From contig CAJLFQ010000013.1 in NCBI GenBank assembly GCA_905205975.1, positions 1 through 42,505 on the forward strand: 42,505 nucleotides of DNA. Reading direction: 5' to 3'. This DNA comes from an uncultured Eubacteriales bacterium. Its GTDB lineage: Bacteria > Bacillota > Clostridia > Oscillospirales > QAMX01. Both the position numbers and the translations under genes were made by a program. The notes beneath the pieces are model-generated. The model had not been told where the DNA came from, did no database searches, and saw only the letters and a program-made list of their open reading frames with translations. Shown in pieces: positions 15,083 to 22,013 of the stretch. Each line of letters opens with the position of its first letter. Position 1 is the stretch's first letter.

Positions 15083-15253
15083 ATGTTCTCATGGATCGCA
15101 GCAAATATCGGTACCATTCTCATCTGTCTGGTGCTGCTTCTGGTGGTAACCGCCATTATCGTCTGTCTCGTTCGGGACAAGAAAAAAGGCAAGCCTTCCT
15201 GCGGCGGAAATTGCGCCCACTGCGCGATGTCAGGCTCCTGCCACAAACAATAA
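15083..15253 (+). CDS. FeoB-associated Cys-rich membrane protein
   Basis: A 56-residue protein. One N-terminal membrane helix (residues about 5-28) is followed by a basic stretch (RDKKKGK) and a cytoplasmic Cys-rich tail, CGGNCAHCAMSGSC. This is the layout of the small FeoB-associated Cys-rich proteins encoded after feoB in many Firmicutes, thought to help deliver or sense iron, perhaps replacing FeoC. AAAGGAG lies 9-10 bases before the ATG. It begins 39 bases after feoB and is closed by a strong terminator, making it the last gene of the feo operon. Confidence 0.92.
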   Translation: MFSWIAANIGTILICLVLLLVVTAIIVCLVRDKKKGKPSCGGNCAHCAMSGSCHKQ

Positions 15254-15258
15254 CCACC

Positions 15259-15296
15259 GGGGGAGGCGCAGTCCAATGCGCCTCCCCCTTATTTTT
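15259..15296 (+). terminator. Terminator of the feo operon
   Basis: A 12-bp stem, GGGGGAGGCGCA (15259-15270) with its complement (15277-15288), a 6-base loop and the tail TTATTTTT. The next gene starts 17 bases later with no visible promoter in between, so some read-through may feed it. Confidence 0.9.
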
Positions 15297-15312
15297 CAGC
15301 TGGAGGATATCC

Positions 15313-15789
15313 ATGGCAAACCGCATCTCTTTGACAGCCTCCAACATCCGGTATTTGCTGGCCGTACAGGCTTTGGACGCCGGAAACGGCGTACGCTGCG
15401 TTGATTTGGCCGCGGCGCTCAACCATTCCAGACCCAGCGTTCACAACATGATGGACACGCTGTCGGAAATGGGGCTGGTGCAGCGAAACGCCGGCGGGGT
15501 GATCACCTTATCCGATCAGGGCCGTAACTTAGCCGCGCAGTACGGCCGGTATTTTGAAGCCGTCTCCGGGCTTTTGCGGCGCAGTTTTCCGGATATGGAA
15601 AACATCCAGACCGTGGTTTGCATGATGCTTTCCGAGGTTTCGCCGGAGAATCTGGAACATTTGTCCTGCGGGCCGGCTTATCAGGAATCGAATCAAGACG
15701 AAAGAAGGGAATCAACAAATGGCGCTGGTCGAATTTCAGAATGTGAGTCGTGTGTATACCGGCGGGGAACACGAATTGAAAGCGCTTGA
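15313..15789 (+). CDS. DtxR-like winged-helix regulator lacking canonical metal ligands
   Basis: A 158-residue protein. Residues 5-75 fit the DtxR/MntR N-terminal winged helix: LTASNIRYLLAVQAL, VRCVDLAAALNHSRPSVHNMM as the helix-turn-helix, and LVQRNAGGVITLSDQGRNLA as the wing. Residues 76-117 fit the DtxR dimerisation domain. However, the usual YERH ligand site reads YGRY (77-80), and around Cys103 the expected Cys-x-x-Glu-His reads Cys-Met-Met-Leu-Ser. It may thus sense something other than Fe(II)/Mn(II), or nothing. GGAGG lies 6 bases before ATG 15313. The last 24 codons overlap the ABC ATPase gene by 71 bases, which couples the two. It is a candidate regulator for the feo palindromes or for the ABC exporter. 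Confidence 0.78.
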   Translation: MANRISLTASNIRYLLAVQALDAGNGVRCVDLAAALNHSRPSVHNMMDTLSEMGLVQRNAGGVITLSDQGRNLAAQYGRYFEAVSGLLRRSFPDMENIQTVVCMMLSEVSPENLEHLSCGPAYQESNQDERRESTNGAGRISECESCVYRRGTRIESA

Positions 15790-16420
15790 CCAAGTCAATA
15801 TGACGCTAAAAGAGGGACAGTTTATTGTGATTCTGGGGCCGAGCGGCGCCGGAAAGAGCACCCTGCTGAATCTGCTCGGCGGGTTGGACAGTCCGACCAG
15901 CGGAAAAATCTTCGTAGAGGGGCGCGATATTTCCACGCTCTCCGGCGATGAGCTTGCTGAATACCGCGCCGCGAAGGTTGGATTTGTCTTTCAGTTTTAT
16001 AACCTTGTGCCGACCCTGACCGTCTATGAAAACGTCGCGCTCGTCAAGGAAATTGCGCCGGACGCCCTGCCGGCAGAGCGTATGCTGGGTGAAGTCGGTC
16101 TCTCCGATCATTTGAAAAACTTCCCTGCCGAACTCTCCGGCGGCGAACAGCAGCGCGTTTCCATTGCCCGTGCGCTGGCGAAAAATCCGAAGGTTCTGCT
16201 CTGCGACGAGCCAACCGGCGCATTGGATTCCGAAACCGGCGTCGTCGTTTTGAAGCTGCTGCTGAAAATGGCCCGCGATTACGGAAAAACCATTGTCATT
16301 GTCACGCACAACCAGAACATCGCCAAAATGGCCGATGTGGTGATCCGCGTCAAAAGCGGGCACATTGTTTCACAGACGGAACAGCCTGCACCTGCTTCTG
16401 CCGATGAAATTGATTGGTAG
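15719..16420 (+). CDS. ABC transporter ATP-binding protein (LolD/MacB type)
   Basis: A 233-residue ATPase of the MacB/LolD/FtsE group that powers type VII ABC mechanotransmission systems. It shows Walker A GPSGAGKST (about 41-49), the Q-loop FQFYNLVPTLTVYENV, the signature LSGGEQQRVSIARAL (about 140-154), Walker B VLLCDEPTGALD and the H-loop THNQ. Unlike most importer ATPases it is about 230 residues with no extra domain. It starts inside the DtxR-like gene (71-bp overlap) and is followed 12 bases later by its permease. Such pairs in Firmicutes often export antimicrobial peptides or lipophilic compounds or act in envelope stress. The substrate here is unknown; the metal-linked neighbours hint at metal or cofactor stress. 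Confidence 0.93.
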   Translation: MALVEFQNVSRVYTGGEHELKALDQVNMTLKEGQFIVILGPSGAGKSTLLNLLGGLDSPTSGKIFVEGRDISTLSGDELAEYRAAKVGFVFQFYNLVPTLTVYENVALVKEIAPDALPAERMLGEVGLSDHLKNFPAELSGGEQQRVSIARALAKNPKVLLCDEPTGALDSETGVVVLKLLLKMARDYGKTIVIVTHNQNIAKMADVVIRVKSGHIVSQTEQPAPASADEIDW

Positions 16421-16432
16421 CGAGGTGCGTCT

Positions 16433-18712
16433 ATGCTGTTTCGGAAACTTTGGAGAACCATCGGCCTCTACAAAGCGCAGTTCATTTCGATGATGATTAT
16501 GATTGCACTGGGGCTCGGCGTGTTTGTCGGCTTTCATATGGAATGGGTCAGCATCCGGGAAAATACCAACCGTTTTTATGAAGAAACCGGATTTGCCGAC
16601 GAGCGGATCGTCTCGGAACAAGGCTTTTCTGCGGACGATGTTCAAAAGATTGCCGCAATTCCCGGCGTTCGGCTGGCTGCGCGTTTTGTCTCTGCTGCGG
16701 CGGATGTTGCCGGGCAGAACGGCGATACCGTCACATTGACCGTCACGGAGAACCCGTCGGTTTCCGGATTTGCGCTCATCTCCGGTGAACCGTATGACCC
16801 GTCGGACAGCGACGGCATTTGGCTGTCTGACCGTTATGCCGCCGCGAACGGGTATGCAGCCGGTGATCCGATCTCGCTGATTTACAAAGACATCACCTTT
16901 TCCGGCGTCGTCAGAGGGTTGATCAAGTCCAGCGAATACCTGATCTGTGTGCGCGACGAGACGCAGCTGATGCCGGATTTCTCAACGCACGGCTTTGCAT
17001 ATCTCTCCCCCGCGTTTTATGAGCGCGCCGTTGGATTTGGCTTTTATCCGCAGATTCACGTGCTGACTTCGCTGGAGCAAAAGGAATTTGACGCGGCCGT
17101 GAACCGTGCGCTCGGCAAGACCTCGCTGATTCTCAGCAAAAACGAAGTGATTTCCTACGCGGGCACACAGGGCGAGATTGAAGAAGGACAAACCATGGGC
17201 GCCATCCTGCCGGTTCTTTTCCTGCTGATCGCCGTTCTGACCATGGTGACAACCATGCATCGCATTGCCGTGCGTGAAAAGACGCAGATCGGCACCCTGA
17301 AAGCGCTGGGCTTCAAAGACCGCAGGATTCTGCGCCACTATTCATCGTTTGCTTTTCTGATCGGCCTCATCGGCGCCGTATTGGGCGTCGCCCTCGGTTT
17401 TGCGGTGGCCTATTGGATCATGAATCCAAACGGCACCATGGGCACCTATTTTGACATGCCCCACTGGCATTTGTATCTGCCCTGGTTCTGTGCGGTCACG
17501 GTTGCTGCCGTTGTGGCATTGCTCACATGGATCGGGTTCCTGTCTGTCCGTCAAATGCTTCGCGGCACGCCCGCCGATGCGCTTCGGCCGTATACCCCCA
17601 AAAATGTCAAACCGCTGCTGCTTGAAAAAACGCGCCTCTTTCAGCATTTTGGTTTCGGAACGCGCTGGAACCTGCGCGACATCATGCGTCACAAGTCCCG
17701 GACAGCCATGACGCTGCTGGGCATTGTCGGCTGTATGATGATTCTCGTATGTGCGCTTGGTATGCGCGACACCATGGACAGCTTCCTCGATCTTTACTAC
17801 AACGGAGCCCTCCGGTATGCGTCGCGCGTGTATTTTTCGGAAGATGCCGCTCAGGAAGCGCGCGACGAGCTGATCAAAACATATGACGGTGACTGGAGCG
17901 CTTCCATCAGCGTTCAGCTGGAAGACAAGGCTGTTTCGCTGGATCTGTATGGCCTGACGCATGACATGGTTCGTTTTCCTGCAAAAAACGGCGGATATCT
18001 GCCGCTCTCTGATGACGGCGCGTACATCTGCCTTCGTCTCGCGGAGGCATACGATCTCTCGCCCGGCGATACGTTTTCTGTCAGCCCGTACGGTTCTGAT
18101 CAGGTTTACACGCTGAAGGTCGCCGGTTTGATGCGCAGCGTTTCGGAAAACATCGTCATTTCATCCGCTTATGCCGACGCGCTCCACATCCCCTACGTTG
18201 CAGACTCGCTCTATACCAACCTGGAAAAAACGGAAATTGCACCGGATCACGCCATTAAGAGCGTACAGTCCAGGCAGATGATCATGGACTCTTTCGACTC
18301 TTTCATGGAGATCATGAACACGATGATTTTTGTGCTCGTTTTTGGGGCCGTGCTGCTTGGCGTCGTGGTTTTGTACAACTTGGGCGTGATGAGCTATACG
18401 GAACGGTATCGCGAAATGGCGACGCTGAAAGTGGTCGGCTTCAAGGACCGCAAAATTGCAGCGCTGCTGGTTGGACAGAATCTCTGGCTGAGCGCAGTCG
18501 GGATTTTGATCGGTCTGCCGTTTGGCATGGGCGTTTTGGAGTATATGCTCAAGACCATGGCCTCCGAGTATGAGCTGAAAATGACGCTGGGGCCCTTGAC
18601 CTATTCCGTCAGCATCCTGCTGACGTTCGCCGTTTCCATGGTCGTCAGCCTGCTTGTCGCACGGAAAAACAGAAAGATCGACATGGTTGAAGCGTTGAAA
18701 TGTGCCGAATAA
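16433..18712 (+). CDS. ABC transporter permease, FtsX/MacB family
   Basis: A 759-residue permease. TM1 is at about 16-34, followed by an extracytoplasmic domain (35-255) and a first FtsX domain with three helices (about 258-385; QIGTLKALGFKDRRIL is the coupling-helix motif). A second half opens with a helix (about 420-440), then has an extracytoplasmic domain (450-620) and a second FtsX domain (625-755; EMATLKVVGFKDRKIA). The duplicated layout, with two copies of the LK-x-x-GFKDR coupling motif, fits a monomeric permease partnered by the preceding ATPase. Large folded ectodomains imply action on something outside the membrane rather than simple import. GAGG is 7 bases before the start. Confidence 0.92.
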   Translation: MLFRKLWRTIGLYKAQFISMMIMIALGLGVFVGFHMEWVSIRENTNRFYEETGFADERIVSEQGFSADDVQKIAAIPGVRLAARFVSAAADVAGQNGDTVTLTVTENPSVSGFALISGEPYDPSDSDGIWLSDRYAAANGYAAGDPISLIYKDITFSGVVRGLIKSSEYLICVRDETQLMPDFSTHGFAYLSPAFYERAVGFGFYPQIHVLTSLEQKEFDAAVNRALGKTSLILSKNEVISYAGTQGEIEEGQTMGAILPVLFLLIAVLTMVTTMHRIAVREKTQIGTLKALGFKDRRILRHYSSFAFLIGLIGAVLGVALGFAVAYWIMNPNGTMGTYFDMPHWHLYLPWFCAVTVAAVVALLTWIGFLSVRQMLRGTPADALRPYTPKNVKPLLLEKTRLFQHFGFGTRWNLRDIMRHKSRTAMTLLGIVGCMMILVCALGMRDTMDSFLDLYYNGALRYASRVYFSEDAAQEARDELIKTYDGDWSASISVQLEDKAVSLDLYGLTHDMVRFPAKNGGYLPLSDDGAYICLRLAEAYDLSPGDTFSVSPYGSDQVYTLKVAGLMRSVSENIVISSAYADALHIPYVADSLYTNLEKTEIAPDHAIKSVQSRQMIMDSFDSFMEIMNTMIFVLVFGAVLLGVVVLYNLGVMSYTERYREMATLKVVGFKDRKIAALLVGQNLWLSAVGILIGLPFGMGVLEYMLKTMASEYELKMTLGPLTYSVSILLTFAVSMVVSLLVARKNRKIDMVEALKCAE

Positions 18713-18757
18713 GGATCAATTCACGAATTCACTCACAGAAAGCGAGGTTTTTCGGTT

Positions 18758-19024
18758 ATGGTGAAAATCACTTTGAAGATTGACGGCATGATGTGCGGCA
18801 TGTGTGAAGCGCACATCAATGACGCCATCCGCAGCCACTTTACAGTCCAGCGTGTTTCTTCTTCGCACAAGAAAGGGGAAACGATCATCTATGCGGCTGA
18901 TCCGCTCGATCTGGACCGGCTTGCATCCGTCCTCTCCGAAACGGGATACACGCTCAAAAGCGTCTCCTGTGAGCCTGCTGCGGAGCGGACTGGTTTTTTG
19001 GGGCTTTTCCGGAAAAAGAAATGA
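18758..19024 (+). CDS. Heavy-metal-associated (HMA) domain protein, CopZ-like
   Basis: An 88-residue protein that is essentially one ferredoxin-like HMA domain. The metal site GMMCGMCEAH (10-19) supplies the two Cys (C13, C16) of a Cys-x-x-Cys pair; CGMC is a variant of the common CxHC/CxxC chaperone motif. The C-terminus is a basic tail, FRKKK. Such proteins carry Cu(I) or another soft metal to ATPases. No P-type ATPase is nearby, so its partner may be the adjacent ABC system or lie elsewhere. It starts 45 bases after the permease stop and 20 bases before the methyltransferase gene, probably as part of one transcript. Confidence 0.9.
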   Translation: MVKITLKIDGMMCGMCEAHINDAIRSHFTVQRVSSSHKKGETIIYAADPLDLDRLASVLSETGYTLKSVSCEPAAERTGFLGLFRKKK

Positions 19025-19043
19025 ATGAAAAGGGGACGCGCAT

Positions 19044-19778
19044 ATGAACAAAGACGCCTGGATTGCGCTGCTGGTCACTGCCGGGCTGATTGCCGTGTTT
19101 CTCCTGCTGCACGCCGTCCGCATCCGGCTGCTTGCCGCAGGCAGACGAACCGGTTCCGGTTTCTGGGGCCGGTATGCCAGTCTGTACGACTGGTTTCTGC
19201 GCAAAGATGCGCCCGCGTATGAGGCGATCATTGCCAAGATGCGGCCTGCCGTCCGCGGAAAGACCGTTTTGGAAGCCGCCACAGGGACAGGGCGGATCGC
19301 CAAGAATCTCCTGCATGATGCCGGCCATATCGAGGCAGTCGATGCCGCTCCGCAGATGATTGCCGAAGCCAAAAAAGGGTGTGCATCTGCTGCGCTGCAC
19401 TTTTCGGTGCAGGATCTGTTTCACCTGCCGTACGCCGACGAGTCCTTTGCGGTGGTCATTGCCGCCAACGTCCTGCATGTTGTGCCGGAGCCGGAAAAGG
19501 CGCTGGCTGAACTGCGGCGCGTGCTTACGAATGACGGTCTGCTGATTGTGCCAACCTTTGCGCACGGGCAGATGCGGCTGCGTGCGCGGATCAAGTCTTG
19601 GTGCATGCGCCGGATCGGGTTCCCCCTGCACACCGCGTGGACGCCCTCGGAATACTGTGCGTTTTTGCAGGCCAACGGTTTTTCTGTATGCCGTTCAGAA
19701 GTTTTCAGCGCCTCTTTTCCGCTGGTCTACGCAGAATGCAGGAAAAGCCCTTGCGCAAATGGTCAAAATATGGTATAA
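19044..19778 (+). CDS. Membrane-tethered class I SAM-dependent methyltransferase
   Basis: A 244-residue protein. The N-terminal hydrophobic segment (about 7-28) is a likely membrane anchor. After it comes a UbiE/COQ5-like methyltransferase fold: motif I VLEAATGTGRIA (75-86), an acidic post-I residue in IEAVDAAPQMIAEA, LPYADESFAVVIAANVLHVV as motif II, and LRRVLTNDGLLIVPTF as motif III. The WGRYASLYDWFLRKDAPAYE stretch is typical of small-molecule or phospholipid methyltransferases such as phosphatidylethanolamine methylase-like enzymes. The substrate is unknown; a lipid is plausible given the anchor. AAAAGGGGA lies 9-10 bases upstream. Its last codons carry the promoter of the next gene. Confidence 0.86.
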   Translation: MNKDAWIALLVTAGLIAVFLLLHAVRIRLLAAGRRTGSGFWGRYASLYDWFLRKDAPAYEAIIAKMRPAVRGKTVLEAATGTGRIAKNLLHDAGHIEAVDAAPQMIAEAKKGCASAALHFSVQDLFHLPYADESFAVVIAANVLHVVPEPEKALAELRRVLTNDGLLIVPTFAHGQMRLRARIKSWCMRRIGFPLHTAWTPSEYCAFLQANGFSVCRSEVFSASFPLVYAECRKSPCANGQNMV

Positions 19779-19779
19779 T
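19751..19779 (+). promoter_or_regulatory. Promoter of the DivIVA-domain gene, inside the methyltransferase end
   Basis: TTGCGC (19751-19756), 17-bp spacer, TATAAT (19774-19779), overlapping the last nine codons and stop of the methyltransferase gene, about 50 bases before the DivIVA-domain start. Confidence 0.75.
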
Positions 19780-19830
19780 CAGGCCGATAGGGTCGAATCG
19801 GCCTAAACCACTCGAAAGCAGGGTGCACCC

Positions 19831-20397
19831 ATGGATAAACCGGAGCAGAAAAAGGTCTTTTTTCGAAACAACCTGATCGGCGGATTCAACAAGGCAGATG
19901 TTGTCGCCTACATCGCACAGCAGAATCAGGAGCAAATCGCCGAGCTGGACGATCTGCGTTCGTCGCTTTCCGCCGCAGAGGATGCCGCTCAACGCGCAAA
20001 GAACCAGATCACCATTCTCTCCGGCGCATTAAACCGCTCAAATGCTGAGCTGGCCAAGGTGCAGAGCGAAGCTGCTGCGCTACATACCGAGCTGGAGCAG
20101 GTTCAGGCAAAGCTCTCCGCCGCGGAGACTGCCAAGGCGGAGGCGGACGAGCGGTTTCAGGCGCTTTTCACCGGACTGCGCAGTGCCGCTTCTGATTTGT
20201 GCGCCGTCCCGCTGACCGCAGGTGACGATGCAAAGATTGACGCGCTGAACCAGCATATTGACGCCTTGACGGCTGAAAACCGTGAGCTGCACGCCGCGCT
20301 GGATAAGCTCGCCGGATTTCAATCGGCCATCCGTTCCCTCCTCGGCGATCTGGCCGGTTCGCAGACTCCGCCGGCAGACGATTCGTCTAATTCCTGA
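19831..20397 (+). CDS. DivIVA-domain coiled-coil protein
   Basis: A 188-residue cytoplasmic protein. Residues about 8-32 (FFRNNLIGGFNKADVVAYIAQ) match the short DivIVA-type membrane-curvature/GpsB motif found in many Clostridia proteins annotated as DivIVA. Two long coiled-coil stretches follow (about 33-115 and 135-165), and the tail is Pro/Ser-rich. Roles of such proteins are in positioning septal or cell-wall enzymes, but this one is much divergent from Bacillus DivIVA and may be a specific adaptor. It has its own promoter and terminator, so it is independent of the metal/ABC cluster. Confidence 0.78.
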   Translation: MDKPEQKKVFFRNNLIGGFNKADVVAYIAQQNQEQIAELDDLRSSLSAAEDAAQRAKNQITILSGALNRSNAELAKVQSEAAALHTELEQVQAKLSAAETAKAEADERFQALFTGLRSAASDLCAVPLTAGDDAKIDALNQHIDALTAENRELHAALDKLAGFQSAIRSLLGDLAGSQTPPADDSSNS

Positions 20398-20421
20398 CAT
20401 CTTTGATTTGACAGCAATCAA

Positions 20422-20465
20422 AACAGGCTTGCCCGCTTCCAAACGGGCAAGCCTGTTTTTTGTTT
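20422..20465. terminator. Bidirectional terminator between DivIVA-domain and anti-sigma genes
   Basis: AACAGGCTTGCCCG pairs with its complement across an 8-base loop and is followed by TTTTTTGTTT on the plus strand. On the minus strand the run is TTTTG, weaker, and could serve the converging anti-sigma gene. Confidence 0.9.
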
Positions 20466-20487
20466 GAATGCTGTTTGTGTATGCCGG

Positions 20488-21408
20488 TCAATCCGGCATA
20501 TACGACTGCATGAGCGTCCAGAATGCGTCATTTGTCTGGTAGCCGCCCCAGAGATAGCCGATCTTCGGATAGCAGACAAGGTCAAACGACCATCCGCTGG
20601 TACATTTCAGCGTCACCGTAACCGCGCCGTCATATGGTGCGTCCGACTGGCAAGCGGTTTGATAGGCGTCCATATCGCGCGCTAAAACTGCCAAGTGGTC
20701 AAAAATCGTCTGAATCGCAGCACGACCTGTCACTTCTTTGCGGTATATCGTTTTGGTGACGAGGCCGTCTGCCTTTGTCTCGACGTCTCTTTGCGGGTCG
20801 CGCAGCCGGATCCATTCAATTGCCCCTGCATCCGTCATGCCGTTTGCCGCAAGCCAGTCGGACATTGTATCGTCAACGACGCTGCCTTTGCCGTCTGACG
20901 TCCCGAAAAACTCACCGAAATACGCATAGCTGCGCATTTCGCCAGCGGGGACTGCAACGGCGACGCCATGACCGTCCTGTGCCGCGTAAACCTGGCAGCC
21001 GTCGAGTGTTTCATCGGTGGCAAAGGAAGCGGTTCCGGCCGGTTCCACCTGAAGCGGGAATCCGTCCAGTGTCCGGCGCCAGACCGCGCCGCAGGCGGTC
21101 ACCAGTTCATCCGTGCACACGCCATACAGGTCGGGGATTGTGGCAAGCTCTGTCGCCCGCCAATCCGGATCGGTGTTTGGCTGTTTCGCTTGCAGCGCCC
21201 GGCCAATGATCATCGAGCTGGCCGCCGTCAAGACGGCAAAGAGGCAGACCGGCGCCAGCCGGGCAATCCACCGGCTGCGGCCGCGCTTCGGCTGTTTTTG
21301 GTTTTGTTTCTCCTGCATCCGCTGCCGCACACGTTCCGCTGCAAACGGTTCCGGCTGAATCGCATCCAGCGCATGCCGGATCCGGGTCCCAACCTCTGTA
21401 TCCTTCAT
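20488..21408 (-). CDS. Probable membrane-bound anti-sigma factor
   Basis: About 306 residues: a cytoplasmic N-terminus (~45 residues, ending in the basic KRGRSRW), one membrane helix (about 48-68), and an extracytoplasmic domain of about 235 residues rich in aromatic residues near the C-terminus. I do not recognise a named domain. The role is inferred from position: it begins 31 bases after the stop of an ECF sigma gene in the same direction, and a single-pass protein with a large outer domain is the usual anti-sigma layout in Clostridia. ATG 21408 is preferred to GTG 21417 because AAAGGA lies 10 bases from it. A zinc-binding HxxxCxxC motif is not present. Confidence 0.65.
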   Translation of the reverse strand: MKDTEVGTRIRHALDAIQPEPFAAERVRQRMQEKQNQKQPKRGRSRWIARLAPVCLFAVLTAASSMIIGRALQAKQPNTDPDWRATELATIPDLYGVCTDELVTACGAVWRRTLDGFPLQVEPAGTASFATDETLDGCQVYAAQDGHGVAVAVPAGEMRSYAYFGEFFGTSDGKGSVVDDTMSDWLAANGMTDAGAIEWIRLRDPQRDVETKADGLVTKTIYRKEVTGRAAIQTIFDHLAVLARDMDAYQTACQSDAPYDGAVTVTLKCTSGWSFDLVCYPKIGYLWGGYQTNDAFWTLMQSYMPD

Positions 21409-21438
21409 CTCAGTCACGTCCTTTCGTGTCCTGCTGGC

Positions 21439-21951
21439 TTATTCTGTCAGGTGCGCTTTCAAAAGCGCCCTGCCCCGCGCCAGATCCGTTCGGACGGTGG
21501 ATTCGTTTTTGTGCATCAGTTTGGCCGTTTCCGCCGTCGAGTACCCCTCATAATAGTAGAGATACAGCGCTGTTTGATACCGTTCCGGCAGCGTCAGCAG
21601 GACAGCTAGGGTTTCATCCGGTTCAGACGGTTCCGCAGCGGTTGTCACCGCATCGTCCAGCGCCAAGTGCTTCCGCCGTTTGCTCCGCAGCTCATTTTTG
21701 CAGACATTCCGTGCCGTCACAATCAGCCACGCTTTTTCATGCTCCTGCGAATCGAATGACGGCTGATGCTCCAGCAGGCGGACAAACGTCTCCGCGGCTG
21801 CATCCTCTGCGTCGCTTTTGTTTTTCAGATACAAAAAGCAGAGGCGGTAAACTAGTTCAAACCGCCGCGCATAGATTGCTTCCTGCGCGGCAGTCCAATC
21901 ATCCTGCGCCAAATCCTCCACCTTCTTTGTTGGTTTTCTGTGTGCACACAT
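21439..21951 (-). CDS. ECF-type RNA polymerase sigma factor
   Basis: A sigma-70 family protein of up to 170 residues. Region 2 includes VYRLCFLYLKNKSDAEDAAAETFVRLL and a WLIVTARNVCKNELR segment. Region 4 is LPERYQTALYLYYYEGYSTAETAKLMHKNESTVRTDLARGRALLK, with the recognition helix near ESTVRTDLARGR. The ATG at 21951 has no ribosome binding site and coincides with the expected transcript start of the promoter at 21956-21984. A TTG at 21912 with AGAAGG 8 bases before it is a better-placed start, giving about 157 residues. It probably directs its own operon together with the following membrane anti-sigma gene. Confidence 0.9.
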   Translation of the reverse strand: MCAHRKPTKKVEDLAQDDWTAAQEAIYARRFELVYRLCFLYLKNKSDAEDAAAETFVRLLEHQPSFDSQEHEKAWLIVTARNVCKNELRSKRRKHLALDDAVTTAAEPSEPDETLAVLLTLPERYQTALYLYYYEGYSTAETAKLMHKNESTVRTDLARGRALLKAHLTE

Positions 21952-21955
21952 ATAC

Positions 21956-21984
21956 TATACACATCAGCAAGCGGATTTGTTGCA
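21956..21984 (-). promoter_or_regulatory. Candidate ECF-type autoregulated promoter
   Basis: On the minus strand TGCAAC (21979-21984), 17 bases, TGTATA (21956-21961). TGCAAC with an A-rich follow-up resembles ECF -35 elements more than TTGACA. A TATAGT at the same place could instead serve SigA, but no matching -35 is present. Confidence 0.4.
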
Positions 21985-22013
21985 CGGGAAGGCAAAAAGA
22001 TGCCGTTTTTTTG

